Assembly: GCA_020051695.1 (NCBI GenBank)
Contig: JAGVQM010000022.1
Location: 1 to 43,188 of the forward strand
Source of the DNA: Candidatus Zixiibacteriota bacterium
GTDB lineage: Bacteria; Zixibacteria; MSB-5A5; WJJR01; JAJRUJ01
Direction: 5' to 3'
DNA length: 43,188 bases
Positions 25,004 through 32,508 of the stretch are shown in pieces. Under the pieces are notes generated by a model that did no database searches, was not told the DNA's origin, and saw only the letters and a list, made by a program, of their open reading frames with translations. The position numbers and the translations under genes were made by a program. Positions within the stretch are counted from its first letter, which is position 1, and each line of letters opens with the position of its first letter.

Positions 25004-25045
25004 CCCGACCGTTCCGGTCGGGTCGCATCATGGGCGAGACGCCCA
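25004..25045. repeat. Two small palindromes between convergent transcripts
   Basis: CCCGACC/GGTCGGG (25004-25022), then TGGGCG-AGA-CGCCCA (25031-25045). These are short dispersed-type hairpins, unlike the GIY-YIG-linked family. They sit just after the stop codon of the mutase small-subunit gene. Confidence 0.65.
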
Positions 25046-25055
25046 TGCCACGCAG

Positions 25056-25472
25056 TTACACGAGCGGTTCGTCGGTCATCGTCGCGGCGGTCTCGCGGAT
25101 GTATTTTACGATATCCTCGGTCGACGCCCCCGGTGTGAACACTTTGCCCACGCCCGCAGCAGTCAGCTTGCCGACATCCTGATCGGGAATGATCCCGCCG
25201 CCGAACAAATGGACGTTTTTATCCGCGCCTTTTTCCTTGAGCAGCTTGGCTACCGCCGGGAACAAGGTCATGTGCGCGCCGGAGAGGATCGACATCCCGA
25301 CAAACCGCACGTCTTCCTGGATCGCCGCGTTGACGACCTGTTCGGGGGTTTGGCGCAGGCCGGTATAGATCACTTCCATCCCGGCATCGCGCAGCGCCGC
25401 GGCGATGACTTTGATTCCCCGATCATGCCCGTCCAGACCGGGCTTGGCTAAGAGAACTCTGATTTTTTCCAT
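25056..25472 (-). CDS. B12-binding small subunit of acyl-CoA mutase
   Basis: A 138-residue cobalamin-binding domain. The motif DGHDRG near residue 15 holds the His that becomes the lower cobalt ligand; later segments are [10 protein letters not shown] and a FGGGIIP loop, standard for mutase small subunits. It needs the large subunit encoded at 27278-28990 for activity. In related genomes the two genes are usually neighbours; here about 1.8 kb with an Mrr gene, a GIY-YIG gene and palindromes lies between them. No clear ribosome site precedes the ATG at 25472, which may reflect the disruption. The family label in databases would be methylmalonyl-CoA mutase, but see the large subunit. Confidence 0.92.
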   Translation of the reverse strand: MEKIRVLLAKPGLDGHDRGIKVIAAALRDAGMEVIYTGLRQTPEQVVNAAIQEDVRFVGMSILSGAHMTLFPAVAKLLKEKGADKNVHLFGGGIIPDQDVGKLTAAGVGKVFTPGASTEDIVKYIRETAATMTDEPLV

Positions 25473-25504
25473 ATTATTTTACCAGCGAAATTTTCGTTTA
25501 TTGC

Positions 25505-26524
25505 TCAGTTTTCTTCTCCAATATCCGGTGCAAATACTCTTTGCAGAGGGATACGACTTTTGTGTTCGGCATCCAATTGATCGTAATACGTGTAGATTAA
25601 CTTCACGAATTCGGGGCCATCAATAAGTCGGACATTTCCCCGTCCAGCCGCCGCCATCTTGGCCTCCTGATTGAACCCCCCTAGTGATATGAATAATGCA
25701 AATTCGCCACTGTTCATGCCGCCGATCAATTTCTGGACAGCAGGGCCGCCAGCTTGACCAACATGGCTTTTTACTTCAATTCGGATTACGGGGGAGTGAA
25801 AGCCAAATTCATCCGGGTGCGCAATAACGTCCTTACCTCCATCAGGACCGGGTCGATCGCGATGCCTGGTTTTATACCCCATTGCTTCCATCAAGTTTGC
25901 AGTGAGACCCTCAAGAGGAATACCTTTGTAATATTTCTCTAGTCTTTTTAGGACGAAATCAGTTGTAAGTTCTGTCACTCTGTCTGTACCGATTCCCTCT
26001 TCTTCATCACCAATGGCAGGCACATCCTGTTCAGGTTTCGGTCCGCTAATGGTTTTCGAAATTAAAGCGTTAATTTCATCGGCATGAGTAGTGACTTGAT
26101 ACACGGTCAGTTGACAACCGATTTCGTAAAGTGCACCTTGGCTGATGACTGCTCTTCTCAAATCGACAATCCATTTTACATCTCGGATATGAGGACACAG
26201 ACCGTCAAGGTTTTTGGAATTGTAACGGTAATTGCCGACGACTCTTCCAACATGGATAATTGGTTCATTCCTATCAGGACTTAAGATCGAATCCCCGTCT
26301 TTGATTTCCTTTGAGAACCGCCATAACTGTCCTGCGTGGTTGGCTATTTTCCATTTGTTTGCTCCTGGATCATTCGCTGCCAGAATTTTCTTAATAGCAT
26401 CTCGACTCTTTAATTTATCCATATCGGAGAAGAAACTAAAGCCGATTGCCACAAAACCACGCTCGCGATCTGCCCAAAATTTCTCGCCCAATCCGATGGG
26501 ATTTCTGCAAACATAGATGGCCAT
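25505..26524 (-). CDS. Mrr-type restriction endonuclease with N-terminal PUA/EVE-like domain
   Basis: A 339-residue nuclease. The C-terminal half is an Mrr catalytic domain of the PD-(D/E)xK fold: GPDGGKD with Asp232, then IRIEVKSH with Glu250 and Lys252, and a downstream Gln264. The N-terminal 120 residues (opening IYVCRNPIGLGEKFW, later KEIKDGDSILSP and HVGRVVGNY) look like a PUA/EVE-type module, of the sort that reads modified bases. Together this suggests a modification-dependent (type IV) defence nuclease; no methylase is adjacent. A good AAAGGA site precedes the ATG at 26524. The gene is AT-richer than its neighbours and separates the two mutase genes, which points to acquisition by transfer. 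Confidence 0.8.
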   Translation of the reverse strand: MAIYVCRNPIGLGEKFWADRERGFVAIGFSFFSDMDKLKSRDAIKKILAANDPGANKWKIANHAGQLWRFSKEIKDGDSILSPDRNEPIIHVGRVVGNYRYNSKNLDGLCPHIRDVKWIVDLRRAVISQGALYEIGCQLTVYQVTTHADEINALISKTISGPKPEQDVPAIGDEEEGIGTDRVTELTTDFVLKRLEKYYKGIPLEGLTANLMEAMGYKTRHRDRPGPDGGKDVIAHPDEFGFHSPVIRIEVKSHVGQAGGPAVQKLIGGMNSGEFALFISLGGFNQEAKMAAAGRGNVRLIDGPEFVKLIYTYYDQLDAEHKSRIPLQRVFAPDIGEEN

Positions 26525-26596
26525 GGTTCTGTCCTTTCAGGTCACGGCTGACATTTCATACCGGGAGGCTGGAATCCAGAAAACAAATGCGCTAAA

Positions 26597-26699
26597 CTGG
26601 ACCCCAGCTTGCGCTGGGGTGATAGGAAATAGTACGCTCGCTGGGATGACAAAAAAGAACAACTTGGCCCCTGTCATTCCGGCGTAGGCCGGAATCCAG
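26597..26699. repeat. REPIN-like doublet 1 (two facing palindromes)
   Basis: A rightward unit at 26597-26624 (CTGGACCCCAGC...GCTGGGGTGATA) faces a leftward unit at 26673-26699 (GTCATTCCGGC...GCCGGAATCCAG). The outer ends of the doublet are both CTGGA/TCCAG and the inner ends both TGAY/GTCA. The spacer holds a broken extra half-unit (CTGGGATGAC at 26641) and the word AAAGAACAACTT. Confidence 0.8.
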
Positions 26700-26716
26700 G
26701 AGGACCTGCCGTTACG

Positions 26717-26792
26717 CTGGACCCCAGCCTGCGCTGGGGTGACAGAAAAGAACAACCTCAACCTTGTCATTCCGGCGGAGGCCGGAATCCAG
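26717..26792. repeat. REPIN-like doublet 2 (two facing palindromes)
   Basis: The same build as doublet 1: a rightward unit at 26717-26744 and a leftward unit at 26766-26792, joined by a 21-base spacer with GAAAAGAACAACCT, close to the spacer of doublet 1. The right end stops 3 bases from the stop codon of the GIY-YIG gene. Confidence 0.82.
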
Positions 26793-26795
26793 TCT

Positions 26796-27077
26796 TTACG
26801 CGAGTGTGTCATATAAATCATGCCATCCCGGATTGCTCTCTTCAATCAGTCTCATTTTCCAATCGCGTTTCCACGACTTGAGTTGCTTTTCCCTTCGTAG
26901 CGCGGCTTGTACATCCGCTGTTTGTTCAAAGTAAACGAGTGTGTGAACACTGTATTTTTTCGTAAATCCCTTTACCAAATCGTTTTTGTGTTGATAAATT
27001 CGTTTCATCAAGTCTGAGGTCATCCCAATATATAATGTTCCATTTTTGCGGCTGGCGAGGATATAGACATAGTACAT
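26796..27077 (-). CDS. GIY-YIG nuclease, small UPF0213-like type
   Basis: A 93-residue single-domain nuclease. The motif is YYVYIL then TLYIGMTSDLMKRIYQH, with the conserved YFE and the ending EKQLKSWKRDWKMRLIEE, all typical of the stand-alone GIY-YIG (YhbQ/UPF0213-like) group. The frame is open to 27155, but residues upstream of the ATG at 27077 are just the translation of a palindrome, so that ATG is used. Palindromes hug both ends: one finishes 3 bases past the stop, and one starts 31 bases ahead of the start codon. Such nucleases cut DNA once per active site; a role in moving or maintaining the palindromes is inference. Confidence 0.88.
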   Translation of the reverse strand: MYYVYILASRKNGTLYIGMTSDLMKRIYQHKNDLVKGFTKKYSVHTLVYFEQTADVQAALRREKQLKSWKRDWKMRLIEESNPGWHDLYDTLA

Positions 27078-27093
27078 TGTCGCTGTTTCCCGT

Positions 27094-27220
27094 GCCACAC
27101 TCCGCCCCTGGATTCCGGCATCCGCCGGAATGACGTAGCGGGGAAAGACAGGCATTTATGTATTTGCCTTTTCTCGGTTGCCACCCTCCGCCCCTGTATT
27201 CCGGCTTGCGCCGGAATGAC
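27094..27220. repeat. Two direct copies of the GIY-YIG-linked palindrome
   Basis: Palindromes at 27108-27134 (CTGGATTCCGGC...GCCGGAATGAC) and 27194-27220 (CTGTATTCCGGC...GCCGGAATGAC), both rightward. Each is preceded by the near-identical flank TGCCACACTCCGCCC or TGCCACCCTCCGCCC, so this is a roughly 86-base tandem duplication. With the unit at 26766-26792 the first copy forms an inverted pair around the nuclease gene. Confidence 0.8.
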
Positions 27221-27277
27221 ATGGCAGGGCGGTCTGCGGTGAACTCCGGTACACTTCTTGCATTTTGCAACCATCCC

Positions 27278-28990
27278 CTAAAACATCGGTGGTTCCAGAT
27301 ATTCACCGAAAACCTCGCGCATGACGTCGACCATTTCGCCCAACGTGGCGTACGCTTTTGAACATTCGATCAAATACGGCATCAGGTTTTGCGATTCATC
27401 CTCACACGCGGCTTTCAATGCGGCGAGTGTGGTTTGCACACGCTGGTTGTCGCGCGCCTGCCGCAGTTGGCGAAGCGATTCGATTTGTTCGATTTCCACG
27501 CTCTCATCGATTTCCAGAAGCGGGATTTCGATTTTATCGTCCATCACAAATTCGTTCACCCCGACCACGATGCGTTCTTTTTTCTCCACCTGCTTTTGGT
27601 ATTCATAAGCCGACTTGGCAATCTCGCGCTGGAAATAACCCTTTTCGATCCCGGCCAGCACCCCGCCGAGTTTTTCGATTTCCGCGAAAATCTTCTCGGC
27701 TTCGGCCTCCATTTGATCGGTCAGCGCCTCGACAAAATACGACCCGGCCAGCGGATCGATCGTATTGGTCACCCCTGATTCCAGCGCAATTAACTGCTGG
27801 GTGCGCAGGGCGATGAGTGCGGCTTTTTCCGACGGCAACGCCAGCGTTTCATCCATCGAGTTGGTATGCAGCGATTGCGTGCCGCCCAGCGCCCCGGCCA
27901 TCGCCTGCCAGCCCACACGCACGATGTTGTTCTCCGGTTGTTGCGCGGTCAGCGAAACCCCGGCGGTTTGGGTGTGGAACCGCATCAGCCACGACCGTTC
28001 GTTTTTGGCGTTGTATTTTTCACGCAGGCGCCGGGCCCAGATGCGCCGGGCGGCGCGGTACTTGGCGATTTCCTCGAAGAAATCCAGATGCGAATTGAAA
28101 AACAACGACAGCCGCGGCGCGAACTGATCGACATCCAGCCCGCGTCTCATGGCTGCCTCGATATAGGCAAAGCCATCGGCCAGCGTATAGGCCAGCTCCT
28201 GCACGGCCGTAGCGCCCGCTTCGCGGATATGATAGCCGGAAATCGAGATCGTATTCCATTTGGGCATGTGGTAGGTGCCGAACTCGATGGTATCGACAAT
28301 CAGCCGCATGTGGGGCAGAGGGGGAAACACCCACTCTTTTTGTGCGATGAATTCTTTCAGAATATCATTCTGCAGCGTCCCGGTAAGCTGTTCCGAGGGT
28401 ACGCCTTTTTTCTCACCGACCGCAACGTACATGGCCAGGATAATGGCCGCCGGGGCATTAATCGTCATCGATGTCGAAATCTTACCGAGGTCGATCCCGT
28501 CGAAAATAATCTCCATGTCCTTGAGCGAATCGACCGCCACCCCGCATTTGCCGACTTCGCCCCGGGAGAAATGATGGTCGGAGTCATACCCCATCAGCGT
28601 GGGCAGGTCAAAAGCCACCGACAGTCCCATCTGCCCCTGGCTTAACAGGAAATGATAACGCTCGTTGGTTTGTCGGGCGTTGCCCATCCCGGAAAACAGC
28701 CGTTGCGTCCACAGCCGCTTGCGGTACATCTCGGCATGCACGCCGCGGGTGTAGGGATACTGGCCCGGAAAGCCGACCTCAGCCATAAAGTCTTTCCCGG
28801 CGACATCATCGGGCGTGTACATTGGCTTAATCGGTACGCCGGAGACGGTAATGAATTTCCGGCCGTCCAGGTTCTCCGCGCCGGAAAGTTCCTTTTCCCA
28901 CTTGGCCTTGGCCTCTTCGTATTTTTTGCGGTCAGATTTGGGCAGCACTTTTTCCACACCTTTTTTTGCCGAATCGATTATCTCAGCCAT
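27278..28990 (-). CDS. B12-dependent acyl-CoA mutase large subunit, isobutyryl-CoA mutase-like
   Basis: A 570-residue catalytic subunit of the methylmalonyl-CoA mutase family (without B12 domain). Segments [49 protein letters not shown] (His254) and [12 protein letters not shown] are clear. The two residues that set substrate choice are not those of methylmalonyl-CoA mutase: the Tyr of RQYAG is Phe99, and the Arg after QNDILKEF is Gln217. Phe plus Gln is the known isobutyryl-CoA mutase pair, so it probably interconverts butyryl- and isobutyryl-CoA. The ATG at 28990 has GGAAGG 6 bases ahead; the frame is open to 29053. MeaB is encoded just upstream. Confidence 0.93.
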   Translation of the reverse strand: MAEIIDSAKKGVEKVLPKSDRKKYEEAKAKWEKELSGAENLDGRKFITVSGVPIKPMYTPDDVAGKDFMAEVGFPGQYPYTRGVHAEMYRKRLWTQRLFSGMGNARQTNERYHFLLSQGQMGLSVAFDLPTLMGYDSDHHFSRGEVGKCGVAVDSLKDMEIIFDGIDLGKISTSMTINAPAAIILAMYVAVGEKKGVPSEQLTGTLQNDILKEFIAQKEWVFPPLPHMRLIVDTIEFGTYHMPKWNTISISGYHIREAGATAVQELAYTLADGFAYIEAAMRRGLDVDQFAPRLSLFFNSHLDFFEEIAKYRAARRIWARRLREKYNAKNERSWLMRFHTQTAGVSLTAQQPENNIVRVGWQAMAGALGGTQSLHTNSMDETLALPSEKAALIALRTQQLIALESGVTNTIDPLAGSYFVEALTDQMEAEAEKIFAEIEKLGGVLAGIEKGYFQREIAKSAYEYQKQVEKKERIVVGVNEFVMDDKIEIPLLEIDESVEIEQIESLRQLRQARDNQRVQTTLAALKAACEDESQNLMPYLIECSKAYATLGEMVDVMREVFGEYLEPPMF

Positions 28991-29094
28991 GTCGTACCTT
29001 CCGTCGCGACGCTGGTTGTCCCTCGGGCCCTGCCGCCCGTCCGGATTCTGCACCTATAATACGAAAAAAACCGCTGCCGGGTCAATCCCCGCCG

Positions 29095-30045
29095 TCAATC
29101 GGCCAGCGAGCCGGCAATCTCCCCCAGTAATTCGACTGCTGCGGCGTAGGGGTTTGTCGTTCCCGCGGCAATTTCCGCAATTTTGTTCCTGTACGATTCT
29201 GAATCACGCAGGGCTGCCTGCACGCGGCGGTCGATTTTGTTTTTGATGATTGTCTGCAGGTCATCGGCAATCCGCTGTTCCCGCCGATGGTCAAAGGTCG
29301 CCTGATTTTGGCAGAATTCCCGATGGGCGGCGACCGAAGCCCATAACTCCGGGATGCCCTTGTTATTCAAGGCCTGCGTGGAGATAACCGGGTGTTCCCA
29401 GGGCGTCGTTTTTTTGCGCAGTCCCAGTACCGATTGCAATTCCACCACCAGCCGTTCAGCCCCTTCACGGTCGGCCTTGTTTAAGCAGTAAATGTCCGCA
29501 ATCTCCATCAACCCGGCTTTCATCGCCTGTATCGCATCACCCGATTCAGGCACAAAGACGACGACTACCGTATCGCAGGCCCGGGCAATATCCAGCTCCA
29601 CTTGTCCTACACCGACCGTTTCGATTAAAATAACGTCCATGCCGAACGCATCGAGGACCATTGTCGCATCGCGTGTGGCCTCGGCCAAACCGCCGGTGGA
29701 GCCCCGAGTGGCCATGCTGCGAATGAAAATATTCGGATTATTAGACAGGTCCTGCATGCGGATGCGGTCGCCCAACAGCGCGCCGCCGGTGAAGGGGCTG
29801 GTCGGATCGACAGCAATAATCCCCAGTTTTTTGGCCTGTGCGGCAAGCAGCTCGGCCAGCCGAAAGACCAGGGTTGATTTTCCGGCGCCCGGCGGACCGG
29901 TGATCCCCACACGCCAGGCCCGGCCGGAACGCGCATACAACCGGGCCAGCAGGTCTTGGTAACCGTTGCGGCGGTCCTCCACTGCGGTAATGATCCTGGC
30001 CAGCGCGACATGATCGCCGGCCGCGAATTTATCGAGTACGCTCAT
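29095..30045 (-). CDS. meaB: MeaB/ArgK-type mutase-associated GTPase
   Basis: A 316-residue G3E-family GTPase that loads and protects the cobalamin of acyl-CoA mutases. Walker A is GITGPPGAGKST (residues 47-58); the VDPTSPFTGGALLGDRIRM and ETVGVGQVE (switch/Walker B) segments and NKAD base-recognition motif are all present. The frame is open to 30147, overlapping recJ; the ATG at 30045 gives the usual family length. It lies 104 bases ahead of the mutase large-subunit gene on the same strand, which supports its role as that enzyme's chaperone. Confidence 0.93.
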   Translation of the reverse strand: MSVLDKFAAGDHVALARIITAVEDRRNGYQDLLARLYARSGRAWRVGITGPPGAGKSTLVFRLAELLAAQAKKLGIIAVDPTSPFTGGALLGDRIRMQDLSNNPNIFIRSMATRGSTGGLAEATRDATMVLDAFGMDVILIETVGVGQVELDIARACDTVVVVFVPESGDAIQAMKAGLMEIADIYCLNKADREGAERLVVELQSVLGLRKKTTPWEHPVISTQALNNKGIPELWASVAAHREFCQNQATFDHRREQRIADDLQTIIKNKIDRRVQAALRDSESYRNKIAEIAAGTTNPYAAAVELLGEIAGSLAD

Positions 30046-30092
30046 GAGTATCGGTCGGGACTTCAGGGTATCCGGCGGGGATGCGGCATCCG

Positions 30093-31799
30093 TCAATTGA
30101 GCTGGATATCCTTGATCCGTAATTGGAGCTGGTGGGCGTTGTTCCACCAGACGCGCTCGGCGACATAGGCCATGTCGATCGTCCCGGCGTGAGCGCTCAG
30201 CCGCCGCGCAATGTCACCCATATTAAAGCCGATGCAATCGAACACGCGGCTGTTCCCTTTGCCGGCGCGGAATTTCAGGTGATTGCGGCCGACAATGTAC
30301 GGCGTGCCGACCAGCTCCACGCTGCCGGTCATAAACACCGGTCGCGTATTTTGCGGGCCGAACGGGGCAAATTCCTCCAGCCGTCTGATAAAATCCTCGT
30401 CGAGACGATCAAGGTCCATATAACAATCGATGGTCAATGTCGGGGTCAGGTCTTCATCGCTGAGCATCCCGCGGGCGACTTTTTTCAAGCGCTCCCGGAA
30501 CTCTGGAATTTTATCGGTGGCAATGGACAGTCCCGCGGCGTATTTATGTCCCCCATACCGCAGCAACAAGTCTTCGCATTCCCGCATGGCGTTGTACAGA
30601 TGGAACGAGGGGATCGACCGTGCCGAACCCTTGCCCTCTTTGCCGTCGATGGCTATCAACACCGTCGGGACATGATAACGTTCCACGATGCGCGAGGCAA
30701 CAATCCCGATGACGCCCTGATGCCAGCCCTCCGCCGCCAGCACAATTACCGGATCGTTCTCCGGGTCACATTCGCTCTTGACCAGTTCCAGCGCCTGACG
30801 GAGCGTGGTCTCATCAAGTTTTTTGCGCAGTTTGTTTTCTTCGTCCAGTTTGCGGGCGATTTTGGTGGCGGCGATATCATCCCGGGTGGTCAGCAGCCGG
30901 ATCGCCAGTTCGGGATCGCCCAGCCGGCCCACCGCATTAATCCGTGGGGCGAGAATAAAGACGACCTGTCCCGAGGTGATCTCTTTGCCCATCAATCCTG
31001 AAACAAAACACAACGATTTCAACCCCGGTTTATTGGTCCGCGCGATCTGCCGGATGCCGTGCTTGGTAAGGATGCGGTTTTCGCCGATCAGCGGAGCGAT
31101 ATCCGCTGCGGTCCCCATGGCCACCAGGTCGAGGTGTTCCTCCAGTTCGGCGTCGTTTTGTCCCAGTGAACGATACAACGCCTGGGCCAGCTTGAACGCC
31201 ACGCCCACCCCCGCCAGTTCCTGGCCGGGCATCGCCGCATTCAATTTGGGATTGACGATGGAGACCGCGTTGGGCAGGTTCTGGCCGGGTTCGTGGTGGT
31301 CGGTGATGATCACGTCGATACCCTTGCCCCGGGCATACTCGACTTCATTGATCGCGGTCACTCCGCAGTCGACCGTGATAATCAAACTAATCTTGCGGTT
31401 GATTGCCTCCTGAATGCCGTCCTCGGAAAGCCCGTACCCCTCCACCAGCCGGTTGGGCAAATAATACGACACATCGGCGCCCAGTCGGTTCAACACCAGA
31501 AAGGTCAAAGCGGCCGAGGTGATGCCGTCGACGTCATAGTCCCCGTAGACCATGATCCGTTCCTGGTCCCGCAACGCCCGGATGATCCGGGTCACGGCCT
31601 GTTCGATCCCTTCCAGTTCAAACGGATCAAACAAATCGGACATGTCCGGGTTAACAAAACGATTGATTAGTTCGGTGCTGACCAGCCGGCGGTTGATCAG
31701 GATACGAACAATTTCCGGGGGTAATTCGGTTTGGTCCGTCAACAGGCGGACCGCTTCCGGGTCTGGCGTTTCAGCAAAGACCCATTTTAAACTGAGCAC
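30093..31799 (-). CDS. recJ: Single-stranded-DNA-specific exonuclease RecJ
   Basis: A 568-residue DHH-family 5'-3' exonuclease used in recombination and mismatch repair. Motifs: VYGDYDVDG (residues 84-92), TVDCGV, ITDHHEPG (DHH at 166-168), DLVAMGTAAD, GWHQGVIGIVASRI and GGHKYAAG (DHHA1), then the OB domain. The frame is open to 31889, but that part runs through the 3' end of rnpB. A GTG at 31799 with GGGAG upstream opens with the family-like LSLKWVF and is preferred. It is followed within 50 bases by meaB. Confidence 0.93.
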   Translation of the reverse strand: MLSLKWVFAETPDPEAVRLLTDQTELPPEIVRILINRRLVSTELINRFVNPDMSDLFDPFELEGIEQAVTRIIRALRDQERIMVYGDYDVDGITSAALTFLVLNRLGADVSYYLPNRLVEGYGLSEDGIQEAINRKISLIITVDCGVTAINEVEYARGKGIDVIITDHHEPGQNLPNAVSIVNPKLNAAMPGQELAGVGVAFKLAQALYRSLGQNDAELEEHLDLVAMGTAADIAPLIGENRILTKHGIRQIARTNKPGLKSLCFVSGLMGKEITSGQVVFILAPRINAVGRLGDPELAIRLLTTRDDIAATKIARKLDEENKLRKKLDETTLRQALELVKSECDPENDPVIVLAAEGWHQGVIGIVASRIVERYHVPTVLIAIDGKEGKGSARSIPSFHLYNAMRECEDLLLRYGGHKYAAGLSIATDKIPEFRERLKKVARGMLSDEDLTPTLTIDCYMDLDRLDEDFIRRLEEFAPFGPQNTRPVFMTGSVELVGTPYIVGRNHLKFRAGKGNSRVFDCIGFNMGDIARRLSAHAGTIDMAYVAERVWWNNAHQLQLRIKDIQLN

Positions 31800-31831
31800 C
31801 TTTTTTAGCTCCCGGAGAGCAGGCAAAAGCG

Positions 31832-32204
31832 CCCAACCGGTGATCGATAAGCCGGGTTCTGTAATCCGCTTGCGCGGACCGATGACCATTTATCTGACGT
31901 TGCCGTCGCCGACAACGTTATGCAGCCTACCCGGGAGTAGAACGGGGCAAGCGACCCCTGTCTCCCTGCTTGGCCTTGCTCCGGGTGGGGTTTACACGGC
32001 CCGGCCGGTTTCCCGTCCGGCGGTGGTCTCTTACACCACCTTTTCACCCTTACCTCACGTTTTCACGCGAGGCGGTTATTTTCTGCTGCACTTTCCGTCG
32101 GATTACTCCGCCCTCGAGTTACGAGGCACCCCGCTTTGTGGAGCCCGGACTTTCCTCACCCTGGAATTGAGTTTCAGGGCGCGGCCATCTGACCGCCGGT
32201 TGGG
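31832..32204 (-). ncRNA. rnpB: RNase P RNA (class A)
   Basis: The catalytic RNA of RNase P, which matures tRNA 5' ends, about 373 nucleotides on the minus strand. The conserved P4 region reads GAGGAAAGTCCGGGCTCC near the 5' end, and the 3' part has the ACAGAACCCGGCTTA motif. The end stem P1 pairs CCCAACCGG at the 5' end (32204 down) with CCGGTTGGG at the 3' end (31840 down to 31832) without mismatch, which sets both ends. It lies between priA and recJ on the same strand; recJ begins 33 bases after it. No clear T-run terminator separates them, so some read-through into recJ is likely. Confidence 0.95.
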
Positions 32205-32508
32205 TTTTTCCTCCTGCCTCCGTCTTTGGGATTAAGAAACATATATATAAACACAACAATATCCTCAGTCATCTGGAGGGCCTGATGGCCGACCTATCCA
32301 ATACATTATAATGCACTTATTCTCGTTGGCAAACACCATTTCCAAATACTTTTCATGCCGGATAAAAAACTTACGACCTATTTTATAACTTGTTTGCGGA
32401 TAATTGGATATGGACTCTCGCGCTCAATCCGGTTTTGCCGAACGCAAAATCCAGTCGCAATATGGTCAATAGTTCTCATAATCATATACCTGTCAGCAGG
32501 TTATATGC
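32205..32508. other. Gap between priA and rnpB
   Basis: About 300 bases, AT-rich. A hairpin at 32483-32507 (CATATACCTG and CAGGTTATATG on the plus strand) starts right after the priA stop codon and may end or trim the priA message, though no T-run follows it. The TATATATA patch near 32240 is a likely part of the rnpB promoter read leftward. No gene is seen. Confidence 0.5.

Noticed and set aside
26537-26845. 102-codon minus-strand frame with repeated PAQAGVQ and PAYAGMT words
   Set aside because: These words are just the translated palindromes; the frame overlaps the GIY-YIG gene and has no independent support.
26597-27220. Possible CRISPR array
   Set aside because: Units alternate in direction, spacing is irregular, spacers share sequence and no cas gene is present.
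27278-28990. Plain methylmalonyl-CoA mutase call
   Set aside because: Family membership is clear, but the two substrate-setting residues are Phe and Gln rather than Tyr and Arg, so the isobutyryl-type call is preferred.
31552-32235. Long plus-strand frame of 227 codons
   Set aside because: It is antisense to RNase P RNA and recJ. The sequence is explained by rnpB motifs and a perfect P1 stem, and the frame has no protein-family look.
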